Source: Nemania diffusa
Lineage: Eukaryota; Ascomycota; Sordariomycetes; Xylariales; Xylariaceae
Assembly: GCA_038501195.1 (NCBI GenBank)
Contig: JBBPUQ010000001.1
Span: 3,286,001-3,350,000 of the forward strand
Length of the DNA: 64,000 nt
Reading direction: 5' to 3'
Made by a program: the position numbers and the translations under genes. Below the pieces are notes generated by a model. The model was not told the origin of the DNA and did no database searches. It saw only the letters and a list, made by a program, of their open reading frames with translations. Positions 1 to 12,733 of the stretch are shown here, one piece after another (the stretch's first letter is position 1; every line of letters starts with the position of its first letter).

Positions 1-3000
1 TTCGATGATCGTCACCGCTTCGAAGCTCTCGTCGGTCACCACCCCGTCCGCTCCCACCACGGCTGATCTCCTCGTGTCTACCATTTCCTCCATCTCCTCG
101 ATGACGTAATTCCCGCGGTCCATCACGCCCATTGCCCATGATTTCACCCCGAGGTGGCAAATTCTCCCGACCTGCAGTCTGTTCTCGTCCAGATCTACGT
201 GCAGCGTCTTTCTCCCCTTCTCTTCCATGGCCAGATCCTACACCAGATTTGCGATCTCGATATTCGCGGTGGTCTTTAGACCGATGGTCTCGGTCAGCAC
301 TCCGCTCTCGGCTACTTCGACGTTGGGTGCGAGACGGTCGATCACTACCATCATGCTCTCTACGTCCACGCTCATGTTCATTTCGACTAGACCGCTCCTT
401 GGAAGGAAACGGATCGGGGCGTTCCGCAATGGGAGTCGATACCGGTGAAGCACCTGTGAGGACTTGAGCATCCGAGCCTGCCAAGTTAGTCCTAGACCCC
501 TTCGTGCGAACATTTGGACCTCCTTGGAGAATGCTATTGATCCCTGAGAGCTGTCTGCGACCGTTTCGAGACCGATCGTTGGCAGCCGCTGGTCCAGTCG
601 GTGCCGACATTGGGTTGTTGTCGGCTCCAGGCGCAATTGGCAAACTTGTTGGGGGCGGGCGGTGAATTGGTGCGACACTAAGGGGAGGTCGGTCTGGTGT
701 TTGCAGCGGAAGAAGAGAACGACCGCCTTGGTGTGGATTTCCAGCAGTCGAGACCTGTGGACCTATCTGGGCCATGCGATCCGGATGCACGGATACTGGA
801 GTTGGTACCGGGGGTGCATATGTCGATTGTGCAGGTGGTGGGTTTCCGACTATGCCAGCATTCAATTGTCTTAATCTCTCTGGATGCATACCCGGTAGTG
901 CCGCCGGTCCAGCAGGAGCTGATGAGCTTGAAGAGGGAGCATGCTGCAACCCGTTCTGGTTACGACGCTGCCTAGACGACGAAGGCCCAGTAGGGGGGTG
1001 ATGTCTTTCGGGAGACACTAGCCTATTACCATCATTACCTGGTTGCCGAGGCTCAGGCCGTGCCTGCGGAATGTTCGCAGGGCCGCGGGTTACATTACGG
1101 CCGCGGCCTCTGGGTCCCTCCGGAGGATTTCCCATGTCGCCAATTGACGGAATAGAGCTGAGACGGCCATACTCAGGATCCTGCATATTGAGTCTGCCGT
1201 GTTCGGGCTCACCCCGGGCCAAAGGAGCTTGACCCGGAAATGCGGGCGACTCTCGAGGCCGCTCATTCAGTGATCTATCACCTTCATGGTCTGCCGTCCT
1301 GCCGCTTCTTACTGGGGTTAACTGTGATTCATTTCGTTGGTCGCGGCCAGGGACATGAGACTCTCCACGGTGCATACGGCGTTCGTCGCGCGTAGGATCG
1401 CCACCATGAGATTCAGAACGATCCCCACGTCTTGGTGACGCAACTCGTGACGAATTGCGGTCTCGGCTATCCTCACGAGGATGGCGGCCATCGCTTAGCA
1501 GGGCCACTCGCGCTGGATTCATGGTAGAGGAGCGGTCGTCAGGGCGATCGATAGTACGATCGGTAGGGCGATCAGCATTGATAAGCCAAGCACGTTCGGG
1601 GTTGACTGTTGGTCCTGGAGATTCTGATTGTGAAGGTGGTGGCATGGCCTTCACAGGAGCTGGGATTTCTCGTATATCTCTATTAGCGTCAGAACCCCGA
1701 GGTATGTTTACACTTAGGGGCGCTCTATCCCGTGGCTGATGGAGATCACGATCTTGTAGACCAGGTTCCATCCGCCGCGCAGACTCGGAGCGATGAGGTG
1801 GCCGATCCCTATCAGACCGGTGAGATTCACGCGTGGGCAGGTCTGGTACCCGTCGATCAGGAGGAGCCTGATAATCTCGCGGCCTTGATGGACGAGTGTC
1901 CTCTGGTAATCTGAGAGATCGTGGATCGCGGGGATCCCTAATATCCCTAGGCCCAACGTCCCTGGGTTCCCTGGTTTCTCTCGGATCCCTATGATCTCTC
2001 CCATCTCGGTGATCTTTATGATCACGAGTATGTATCGTCTTTATTGTGCCGAACTGATCATGAGTAAAGTGCGCTGGAAAAGGTACTTCCGGTCGGCTCG
2101 GTAGGCTATGCATTCCGCCTTGCATTGAGGTTAAACCAGATGAGCGTCCTGATTCTGACCGTCCACTAGGCGCTGTTACAGAAGAACTAGGCACCATCCC
2201 TGGAGTTGAGGGCCTACTAGGAACAGGCTTTGAATCCGCCTTCTGTAGCACAGGTAGCGGGCCTCTACGTTGTGACGATGAAGGGCGTGTGAGAGATGCG
2301 TCTCTTGCGTTAGATCCCGCTGCCTGAGAGGTAGCTAGAGAAGTATTCCCGTCTCTAACTTCGCCGTCTTCTTCTTCGGTACTAGGCTTCGTTCGTGTAG
2401 ACGCACTGTAAATTTGTGAGATACTGCCAACCTCTTCTCATAGACGGTATTCTTTTTCTGGCTTACCCTGCAAACTGGGATTTGAATTCTGAGGCGTTTG
2501 GCCTGAGAGTTGAATGTTGAGATGGCTTGCTAGTTTCTGTGCCTTTTCTATCATCCATGGCATCACCGCTCTATATTCGATTAGAATGATTCGGCATTAT
2601 CGTCTTGTCGTAACTTACAGTATTAGGCCGGAATTCCTGGACCATAACCCATTTAGTCGATCGTTTCTTAAGAGCCGAGATTGCGGTATTCGCAGTAACC
2701 GCTAGATCTACCCGATGACCTTGACCATCGTCACCATCAGATTTAGTGGCAGCCTCACGCTCGGCGATCTTAGCCAGACTAGCGTTCAACTGTCGGCCCA
2801 TAAAATCTACCGAAGGGAAGTATTCGAGACCAGATTTTAGGATCGTAATCGCATTCCGAATATGCATCCATTCAGTATCGCCAAGACAAGTTTTGAGAGC
2901 CGCAAACAGGTTCCTATGCCATGTCCATAGCAGATCACGGAATTCATCATGTGCCATGAATGTAAGTGGTTTCCCGCTCTCGTCTAAAGCAGTTGCGAAA

Positions 3001-6000
3001 CCAAACCTACCATGCCCAATGGCTTCTTTCTCATATGCTTCCCGCTTTGTGTGCCAAATAGACAACTCTGCGAGCGTAAGCTTAATGAAACGGCCGAGGA
3101 ACTCAGCTTCCCGGACAGTACAACCGAATATCATGGATCGTAGTCGATTGACATTGAATAGACGGTTATATAGACTGGAAAGCTTGAAATTTGAAACACG
3201 GTTGAAATGCAGGAACCGGACTATCCTGTGGCAAAAATCGGCATCTGCAGGTGAGAGGAGGGTTCGGGGTAGTAGGCACTCTTCAATAAAAGTGTCGACT
3301 ACCGAATCAGCTTTGGCAGAAGAGTTGAACCATATCGGGCTCTGTTTGATGAGCAGAAGTTTCGTTTTCGTCACTCGTTCCTTGCAGATGCTCGCTTCAT
3401 CGGGTAGTTCTTTGGAAAGGCGCTCAATAGCGGCCATTTTTGCCTCTTTTCGATTTGCGCCACTACGACTCATGTCGCTCCGGTCTCTCTTCAGCTCATC
3501 GCGTTCCTTATCTAACTTTGCGAATTCGGCTTTGTAGCTGTCTATCGGGACATCGAGGTCGCCAGTTTGGAGGGCCCAAAACAAGACGAAAAACTCCGGA
3601 CTGATCTTATTCCATGTGCTTTGTGGGAGCAATGGTTTAACTGCTTCGATGATAGGGCTGAGAACATCAAGGAAACGGTCTGATGATTGGCCCTGGACAG
3701 CCAAAGGTGGTAGCTGCTCATCTGTGCCATCTACCAACATCTGTTCCGAAGACTGATCGGTTATAATAGGCCTTGCCGGGCCATCACCAGCATCCATTGG
3801 CGCATCCACTTCGCCGTCTACCGCTTGTTTAACGGGTACCTTGTCGCCTGGGCCCGTCAGATAGTATGTGAGACTTGCACGGCCTATCATGAACGCAAGG
3901 TTGGCATCGAGTCCTAGATCTGTCATGAGTGCAGGTATGCTAGGCACCCGTGAATCAAAGTCTTCTGCAGATAAATTGTGGCGTAGCAACTCCATGTATT
4001 GTACAAGAGCTTGCTGAGAGTCGTCAACTACAGTTGCTATGTATTTAATGTGCGCTTCATCTTCAGGTAATTGATAAATTGCAGATTGTCGATATTGCGC
4101 CATATTGATTAGCAGTTGCGAAGCCATATTCGTTTGAAGTAATGCTTTCATGAGTCGAGAGGCACTCCTCTCGGACTCATAGCGCTTATCGCCTAACCCA
4201 ATGAGAGTTTGACGTCGAAGAAGCTCACCACCGCTGAGAGCAGATAGTTGACCATCCGTGAAATCAACATCTGGAACGATACCAGCCATAGAGGTGATCA
4301 ATTCTCGAAGAATTACTAGATCAGTGGAATTGCCGTCAGCCACCTGTTCGTTCACATACTGTATGACTGGCGTTGAATCCACATTCTCGTATCGTCGGAA
4401 GACCTTTCCGGAAAATTTAGAAAGAGCCTGTAACCACCTGCTCGTAAGAAGGACGGACGTCTCTTGTGTACGGCTTCTTTGTTTGCCACCCAGCGAGCTG
4501 AGAAGCGACCAGACTAAGACATCATAACCTAGCTCCGTGAAATACTTTGTGCACTCAACAAAAGCTTCAATTAGGTTCGTATAAGCCTCGATCTGATCTA
4601 GAGCAACTTTGCACACAACTCCGGGAGATGATAGCGCAATCTTAGCTAGCTTCTTTGCAGACATCGGGATATTCTCAAGTGATAGTCTCTTGAGAGTTGC
4701 GAGGGTATCTGACCGAGCAGCTTTGAATGCTTGCTTCATAGCTTCAAGTCGTGATATTGACCCTTCATAACACTCTGCATAAATATTGTATCGGACTTGT
4801 GTTGGATAGTTCTTGAGAAGGTCCCAGACTGCCGCTACGGCGTCAACATTCGCATTGGTGAGACAGAGAGATGGAACTAGAGTTCGGCGAAGCAAATCTT
4901 GCCAACGAGAAACGTTATGTTGGGATTTATCCTGTGCCAGACTCTTGACACCAATGCTCGCTATTTTCTTGACAAGAGTAGGGTCTCTTCCGATGTTTAC
5001 TCCGGAAATGTTGAGAAATGTGTGGCATAGCGTGAACACATCGTCGACAGTTTGACAGGCAGGAACATTATCCGACCACTCATCAAGGTAAAACCGATAC
5101 AGGATGCCCTTGCTAGTACCGTCTGCGTGTGGCCATCTCAAAACTTTGATTGGAGAACCCTCCACCAACCTCAAGTTGCCCTTAGGCATACCAGCCTGGT
5201 CTTGTGCTAGATCAAGCTTTACAGTTGCCTCAGTTATAGAAATAGCACTGGTGGGTCGAGAGGCTTCGTAGACCTGGTTGATGGAATGAACTATGATGCG
5301 GTTGATTGCGGGATAAATCTCGTCTGGATACGCTTCAGGGAGCCAAGGAAATCGACCAATAATGAAAAGGGCTTCCGGGATAGCGCCAACGACGAGAAGA
5401 TGCGACACGAGGTCCGCCTTTTGAGCCTCCTTGGGCTCGGGTAGACTTGTTTCGTCTTCCTGGATCTGGCCATTCGTTTCTTGAACTTTCCCATCAACTT
5501 TGACCGAATTCGACTCGCGCACTTTTGACATTGTTGGAAGAGTATCATCTGTTAGTGCGCCCGCCATGAGTAGCGCATTTGGGGCGCCGCCTTGTCTGGC
5601 ATTTCTCTCCTTCTCAGCAATTTCATCTTCTCGGCGGCGTCTAAGTGCGTCCATATCCTCATCTGCAGGCCACAAGTGTGTGTACAGGTCCGCCAATGAG
5701 ATGAACCCGATCTTGATGAGAAAGGCAGCCAAATAATACAGGTTTGCTGGCAAGGTTTCGCCTTTGTCTCTGGCGTCGGATGTGTAAAAGCGAAATTTAA
5801 ACCCGAGAAGTTGGGCTGCAACTCGGTTGCCACAGGGCGGGAGGGTTTTGGTAGTCTTCATCCATTCAAATGCCGAACCGTAACTTGAATCAGATTCCGA
5901 AATACTTTCTTGTAGGCGTTGAAGTTCTGCATCTTCAATCCGTCTCCCCCCTAGCTCAAAGAAAGCATCAAGGTGTATCTCTCGAGCTCTGTTCCAAAAC

Positions 6001-7205
6001 GCGATATCACGCTCATGAATTTGATGCTGGAGCTCAACCTGGAGGCCTTCAACGTTGATATCTTCATTCTCGGTTAAAGCCCACTTTGGCAGCCCCCCAG
6101 CAAATACTTTTTCCGCGTGTTCGATTTGATTGTGTGGCCACCATGAACTAATTCGGAGTAGTCTGGTGAAGAATATTAGATTTCTCAGCATTGTGGCGGA
6201 GAAAACATCAATGACCACATCAAGGACGCGACCAACGTCCAGATCAAATGTCCCGATTAATGCTTTAATGCGTTCCCAACTTGCCTGAACGAGCGCGAAA
6301 TCATGATGCCCCTGAGACTGGTATGGCGTTCGATATAATTCTGCCGCAAGTTTGGAATAACCCTCTGACTCCTCCCTCAGTAGGTTATAGTTTGCTTGGC
6401 GGTAAAGTTGATTGGTGGCATACTTGATCCCGAGCTTAACAAAATTGTCTCGAATCAAACCAAGTTGTTGGAGAGCCGGGGCATCAAGTACTTCACGCAC
6501 GAGTTGCGGTGATAGTTCGGTCGCGGCGATGAAGTCTCGGAAATTAGAGGTAGATGCCGCATCATTCGAGTCTAGGAAGACGGATATGGTGTCCAAGAAA
6601 AGGGTCTGAGCATCAAAAGTGAAGTTGGCGCCAGAGTCGCTCTCGGTTGCGGGCCCGAGAATCTGCTTCATACAACTTCCGGCATCACTCGGAGTAAGGC
6701 AGTTCTCCAGTACGGCGCGTGTGAATTCTTGAGAGATGGTAGAGATTTCCTCGATGTCTTCGTCACTTCGTGACGTGATTCCGTGTTCGATGACCTCCTG
6801 TCGCCCGCCTTGATGCCACGTAGATAAACGAGCTTCGGTCAGGATTAGATAATTATAATTCGTTGAGACAGGTACTCGGGGGTGTTGGGCGAGCTGTTGG
6901 GCGACGGCCGGGGGCACAGCTTGGGTCGCGAAGGGTGCGGTAGGTGAGGATGAGCTAGAGGGCCGAGCAACAGCGGGTGAAGCAGGAACCCGATGGTTCG
7001 ATCCAGTCCCGACTTGTGGCCCCGAGGAATCGCGGCGGTCGGGATTTCGCCTAGTATTTCTACCGCCGCCAGGGCCGCGACGGTGTTGCGATGCATCCTG
7101 GTAATCCCTATCGTGTTGGCCCAAGCCAGTATCTGAAGGACGATGTGGTGAGGGCCGGGTGCCTACCTCTGAAACCCTATCGTTGCGCTTTCGTTTTGGA
7201 GGCAT
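1..7205 (-). CDS. THO2: THO complex subunit 2 (Tho2/THOC2), 3' end cut by window edge
   Basis: Large subunit of the nuclear THO/TREX complex, which couples transcription elongation to mRNP packaging and export. Exons read as 7205-2619, 2570-2467 and 2405-1; introns 2571-2618 (48 nt) and 2406-2466 (61 nt) have GTAAG donors and TAG/CAG acceptors, and the frame stays open to base 1, giving at least 2365 residues without a stop. The first 1529 residues form the helical THOC2 core after a basic, disordered start (MPPKRKRND). The tail encoded by 1-2405 is low complexity: Asp/Arg/His/Glu repeats such as RDHRDPRE, then Pro/Gln/Ser-rich and again Arg/Asp/Glu-rich, as is usual for fungal Tho2 tails that bind nucleic acid. 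Identification rests on overall recognition of the fungal Tho2 sequence; the core is convincing, the exact splice sites are inferred. It is transcribed divergently from MET2. Confidence 0.9.
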
Positions 7206-8643
7206 GGTGTATTTAGAGTTAAGACTATGTGATAATGTTGGTCATTTGGGATACTATGTTTGGAGGATTAGATGAATGCTGACGTAGGAAGGTCGAAGAG
7301 GTGGGCGTAAGATGGAGCGTCGCATCGGCTGAGCTCTCCCTAGATTCAACGAAAGCGCTGTCGGTACAAATCGATGTGCTTGGTTAAATTCTGATGATGT
7401 TGGTATCGGTCGGGATTGTCGAGACAAAAAATAATTAGAGAACCGGTTGCACGAGACGGCCGTTAGGTGACAGGAGTGAGTGAATGAATTACGTTTATGA
7501 AGGAGTGAGAAGGACAAAGAAAGTGGAAATGGAGGTGGGCAAGCTCTCAGGGTCTGCCAGCGACCATCGTCCTTCCAAATGTACAACCATCCACGTGCAC
7601 AACAGCTGCACTAGAAGGCGATTCGTAAGAGACGAGGGAGCTGCCTATCGAAGTGGCGGGCGTCGTGGTTGTGGTTGTGGTTGTGCCGGCTGTCGTGCGG
7701 ACGGTTGTTTCTACGAAGAAACTTGTCGCGCGTTGGACAGTTAAATGAGGCTAACTTGTAATAAATCGCGTGGAGAAGAGGATGGCAAACGGAAGACGCA
7801 GCCTCGTGGAGCTTTGACCAAGAAAAGTGTGGATACGTACATATGTACATAAGTGGGTACTGCATATGTAGATACGCACGCTAAAGCTCCATGTAAGTAC
7901 CTAAAGTATAGGGTAGGCAAGTACCTCCTAATCGGTACGACAATTGAAGTAAGAGCTCTACATACTGAGGCATTAAGCTACCTTACATTCTATATTCCGT
8001 ACAGGCACGTCATTCTAGCAATCAATTCTAGCAATACATACCTGTTGATTAGGAATGTTCTGTACCCGCATATGACTCAATTCAACCCCAGTGGAGTGAG
8101 TACCTAAGGTACCTACCTAGGTGTAACTTAGCGATAAATCTCCGGGCATGGCATTGGTTGATTGTACTCCTTATGTAAGCCAAAATTTCTTATTCTGTCC
8201 ATAGCTGTGAGAGCAGTTGTTCGTTATAAGGATAAGGCATGCGGGTAAGAGTATACACACGAGGTCAGGATATGTAATAGGGAATGATAGATCTATTCGG
8301 GATCCGCCATCTAGGGGTTTGAACTTGACTTGCCACAAGTATCGATCGATCGATCCCTTAACAGAACCCAAAACCAGGCTTAACATACAAACGGCGAAAT
8401 CCATCGTGAAGCCGAGAGTACACCGTGCTACCTAAACCGGATTCCGCCTCCGCCTCCGCCCTTGCTTCCGCCTCGCAGTCAAACACCGACATGCTGTGCA
8501 CGCTTTACATTTATAACATATGATGCTACCGGTCATAAACTCTTCATTCAAAACTCCTCCCATAATCCATCAAGCTCAACTCCAATCAGCCAGGCTCCTG
8601 AAACAGACGGCACAATCGACGCAGCATCTTTCTCACTATTACA
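7206..8643. other. Divergent intergenic promoter region between THO2 and MET2
   Basis: No supported gene; short ORFs here lack family resemblance or splice context. It contains a (GTGGTT)3 run at 7665-7682, one CACGTG box (annotated separately), a TACC/GGTA patch around 8102-8122 and a pyrimidine-rich CCGCCTCCGCC tract at about 8443-8475 just ahead of MET2, which resembles fungal core-promoter CT tracts. Confidence 0.6.
7592..7597. promoter_or_regulatory. CACGTG E-box between THO2 and MET2
   Basis: The palindrome CACGTG is seen directly. In yeasts such boxes bind Cbf1, which with Met4 drives sulfur-amino-acid genes, so a role for MET2 is conceivable. It lies about 1 kb upstream of the MET2 start and about 390 bp upstream of THO2, so assignment to either gene is only a guess. 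Confidence 0.25.
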
Positions 8644-10240
8644 ATGACGTCTCAGGAGAACGGTAAAAACGGCTCTACGCCAAAGTACAGTGAGTTATTC
8701 TTATTCACTCGTTCATATCTCTCAGTCCCCAGTCAACCTGTCCCCATAGCTAAACGTTTCGTAGCAAGGATACAGCAGCAGTCTGAGAATCCGTTCGCAT
8801 CTCTGATTCCAGATCAACAGATTGCCATCATTCCTAGCTTCACACTCGAGTCAGGTGTTACGCTGCACAATGTGCCGTTGGCTTACACGACGCGGGGAAA
8901 GCTATCTACCGGTGCCGATAATGTCATGGTCATCTGCCACGCTCTAACCGGCTCAGCCGATGTCAGCGACTGGTGGGGGCCGCTCATTGGGGGTCCTGGT
9001 CGTGCCTTTGACACTTCGAGATTTTTCGTCGTGTGTATGAACAGTTTAGGCAGCCCGTATGGTACGGCGAGTCCAGTGACGGCCAAAGATGGCGATCCTG
9101 AAAAGGGAAATTACGGACCAGAGTTTCCCCTAACCACCATCCGCGATGATGTCAAGTAAGTACGGACCGCTCATACCAAGTTGCGGCTAGTCCTTGCTGA
9201 TACGACATAGTCTTCATAAATTGCTTCTTGACGAGTTAGGTGTACGTGAGGTGGCTGCAGTCATAGGTGGCTCTATGGGAGGTATGCTTGTTCTCGAATG
9301 GGCATACTTTGGCAAAGATTACGTTCGGTGTATAGTTCCCATCGCAACATCGAGTCAACACAGCGCATGGGGAATTAGCTGGGGCGAAGCCCAGCGGCAA
9401 AGCATCTACGCCGATCCGAAATACGAAGATGGGTATTATACATTCTCTGACCCGCCTGCCACTGGTTTAGGAGCAGCTCGAATGGCTGCCCTTCTTACCT
9501 ACCGAAGCCGAAATTCATTCGAAGCTCGATTTGGGCGGAACATTCCGGATCCAGCCCGGCGCCAAACAATCCGTGAAAGGCCGCGGCCGGCCACACCATC
9601 CGAGGCCCATTTCCAGATCCACAATGATGGTCATAAAACGAAGAGGTTGTCAGCTAGTAGTAGTCGAACGAACACGCCATCTCAAACGTCCAATTCTGGT
9701 GAGGCCACTAGCGTGTCCTTAGACCCTCAGTTCTCCGGCCCCAAACCAGGCAGTTTGACCGGAGGAGAATCGTTCCCTTCTTCGACATATTTCTCAGCCC
9801 AGTCCTATTTGCGATACCAAGGAGAGAAATTTGTGAAGCGGTTTGATAGCAACTGCTACATCGCTATCACTAGGAAGCTGGATACACATGACATATCTCG
9901 ATACCGTGCGGAGAGCATAGCGAAGGCACTGGCACTAATTGAGCAGCCCACGTTAGTATTGGGAATTGAAAGCGATGGGCTTTTCACTTTCGCCGAGCAA
10001 GAGGAATTGGCAGAGCACATCAAGAATGCCAAGTTGGAAAAGATAGATAGTCAAGAAGGTCATGATGCGTTCCTGCTGCAGTTTGAGCAGGTAAACAGGT
10101 ACATCCTCGAGTTTTTGAACGAGATACTGCCAGACATCATGAAGAAAAGCGGCTCGAATGTGGAAGCGGCAAGTGTTGGGCAGCTATTGAAGTCCAGTAC
10201 TTTCGGGGAGGCGGAAGTCGAGGACATCACTGCATGGTAA
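8644..10240 (+). CDS. MET2: Homoserine O-acetyltransferase (Met2)
   Basis: Alpha/beta-hydrolase-fold enzyme that transfers acetyl from acetyl-CoA to homoserine, the first committed step to methionine in fungi. A clear intron at 9156-9210 (GTAAGT, branch CTGAT, ACATAG) restores the reading DDVN-LHKLL. A second possible intron, 8690-8749 (GTGAGT...CATAG, 60 nt, in frame, no stop), would remove residues 16-35 ahead of the conserved start of the domain; spliced product 493 residues, unspliced 513. Visible family motifs are CHALTGSAD, NSLGSPYG and the nucleophile elbow GGSMGG (Ser172 in the spliced form), followed by the catalytic Asp in GIESDG and His in GHDAF. A Ser/Thr-rich insert of about 70 residues sits between the cap region and the last part, as is common in filamentous fungi. 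The GGSMGG type and CHALTGSAD separate it from the related fungal serine O-acetyltransferase CysA. Stop TAA at 10238. Confidence 0.92.
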
Positions 10241-12733
10241 GGAGGAAACTAGAATGATAGAAACGACTCTTCAACATAGAGTGCTTGCGACCAACGAGCA
10301 GCGAGTGAAAAGGGTGAGAATTTAGAATTAGCATGACTTAGCGGTGCCTTAGATCTCACTCACAATATCCCATGAGGTCTCAAAACATCAACTTCGAGCA
10401 AAAACAGACTTAGGTCTTTGTTGTGAGCCCTTTTCGTGGAGTGCGCCTCGAATAGATTGTTTCTCATAAACAATAGCGGTAGTTTCTCTGGCGGTTCTCA
10501 TGTGCCTCAATAGGTTCTTCTCTTGCGGTCCCAGCCTCGCTGGTTTTCGCTTGCATTCCGCAGGTTCTAGAAGGCTTCGATCGGATGCACACGCACACCA
10601 CGTGCGGGGAGGCAGCGTGTCTTATTCAATACCGGCAATTGGCGCTGCGACATTAGTGTATTTTCGTACCCATTCTTACATGGTGTCTGGCCACTGCAGG
10701 AACACGGTCATCAATGTGTACTACATTCTATATATTCAGCTGGGCGCTAGCACATATCGCCTGAACGCACTTCGATCGGAACAAACTTTCAAGCCTTCTC
10801 GGGCTGACAGGAACTGTTCCTTCGATCAAAAGTCCTAGTTGCCTAGTCTTACACCTTGGCTCACTGAACTGAAGCCTTTCTAAATGATTCGACTCCACCA
10901 AGGAGCGCATCATGAACGCTAGCGAGCGCCAGTGTCTGGGCACGTTGCGCGGCACGAGGCTCTAATTGGCCTGCTCTTTTCGAGACCCGGGGCGACATGC
11001 CATCCCAGCGTAGTTGGGGCGGTAGGCCATCATAGGACTTGGGTGCAACTGGTAAGCAGTGAATTGTCCAACCCCTGTGCTAGCTTCGGCCCCGTTTTCA
11101 ACCCGTACAATCGGATCTAAATCCTTCCCAGCTGGCGCTGGTACGCTAGGTTCGACGTTCGCAACACCAACATGACGCTAGAATCACTAACAGCATTCGG
11201 AAAGTTGGTTTCAAAGAGAAATTTATGCGGCTACCGTAGCCTTCGGTGGCGATTTCTTTACGTCTATTCGCCGGCCATAGCATAACATGGCGTCTAAGAC
11301 TCGAGCTACCTGCCACATTCTGCAACACTCACGCACAGTTTGTTACCGACTATCCGCTTAGTCTTCATAATATGCCTCGATTAGTTAGTGAGGATTCGTC
11401 GCGGACCCTTACTAGATAGGTATGGCACATGCTATCTATTATTTTTAGTGCCTCGGCCGAAGTGTCGTCGTCTTCTAGAAGGAGTTAGGCGAGGCCCAAG
11501 GAATCTGAATACGGGTTTGGCACCTATGTACCTATCTAGGTAGGTACTGTATGTATTTGAAAGCAGCATATTGTCGTCAATACCTATCATAAATGACGAT
11601 AACTGATGATGCAGGAGGGGAAATATGTACATATGTAAGTAGAGGAAGGCTACCGGCTGCTCACCCCCGTACTCGGTCAGCAAAAGGTACCCTCGACCGA
11701 GAATGATGCATTGATGCTGCACTGTAACACAGTATTAAGCACCTGGATTCTGTGGCCCGGCCAATACCACCATCCTCGGCCGACACGTAATGTGTGTAAA
11801 GCAACGGGAACAGTCGTCTTGGCCCATAATGCGCCGCACGCTTTTACGTATGTAATATCCATATTAGGTATGTGGCTAGGCATTTGTCCATCTCCATGTC
11901 ACGCTATATTGGAGTCGGTTAGGACCCATATCGACACAAGCAGCTACTGTGAGCCGAGCACGTTTCCGAGGAGTGCTGTATTCTGTACTGTAGTCTAGAG
12001 CGTGGGACCAAAAGTAGCATCATTCAAACGCCCTCGGTGTGGACTATGAGACTTATAATAACGGCCAAGCACTCGCGGCGACATTGCGCCTCGGAACTGG
12101 GTACGCCACCACCTCTTCTTACTTGTACTCTGCCCGGCAGCCAGGGCCAGGTGAATCAGGGAGGCTTTTGAGACCTGCATTCGATCATATCTGCGGTACA
12201 TTATTGGTCAGACCTCTCCATTGCCCTGTCTTCCAGGATCTAGCCGTACCGTGCCCTCCTGTACCCTCTCTCTAGCCAAGCATACGCCCGCACCTTTGGG
12301 TCATCGACCGTGTGTAGGTAGGTAGTATCAGTGCTTATTCACATCCTACGGGATTTCCGCCGTCTCCGGAACCACGAGGCTTAGTTTATCCCCAGAATCA
12401 CAAATACTGTCCCAATCTATCCTTCTTACTCCTTCTACCTCCATCGGATTCAGAAACCAGGGCGTCGAACCCCGCCTCTATCAACAGCAAACGGCCATCC
12501 CGGCATTCATAGGTCTTGCGCCTATTTCGATCTGACTGGAATACCCCTCAACCTGTGATCCAGAACTCTGATTCCTCGGGCTGAGGCCGCCTTTGCCGAG
12601 CACTGCGCCATGAATATCGCATAGCCGAGTTTGGTGCGTGCTTGATACCTCCTATACTGGACATGGACCCGGCGCTTCAACAATTTGCCCTTAATACAAG
12701 ATCAAAGGAACGATAAAGCACTGGGTCTTCGCA
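10241..12733. other. Long intergenic region upstream of the phosphate transporter
   Basis: About 2.5 kb without a supported gene; ORFs up to 112 codons overlap on both strands, are composition-driven and show no recognisable family. It carries GGTA-type patches near 11521-11551 and 12315-12325, and E-box-like words CACGTG at 10599 and CACGTT at 11959. Confidence 0.6.
10599..10604. promoter_or_regulatory. CACGTG box far upstream of the phosphate transporter
   Basis: CACGTG is the high-affinity site of Pho4/NUC-1-type bHLH activators that induce PHO84 homologues in phosphate starvation. The word is certain but it lies about 2.1 kb ahead of the transporter start; a weaker CACGTT occurs at 11959-11964, nearer the gene. 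The regulatory role is inference only. Confidence 0.25.

Noticed and set aside
238..678. 146-codon minus-strand ORF
   Set aside because: It lies in another frame of the THO2 tail, whose own frame is open from 2405 to base 1.
2746..3537. 263-codon plus-strand ORF
   Set aside because: Antisense to the conserved THO2 core, with shadow-like composition.
7254..7586. 110-codon minus-strand ORF just upstream of THO2
   Set aside because: Ser/Pro/Leu-rich, no family; fits THO2 leader or promoter DNA.
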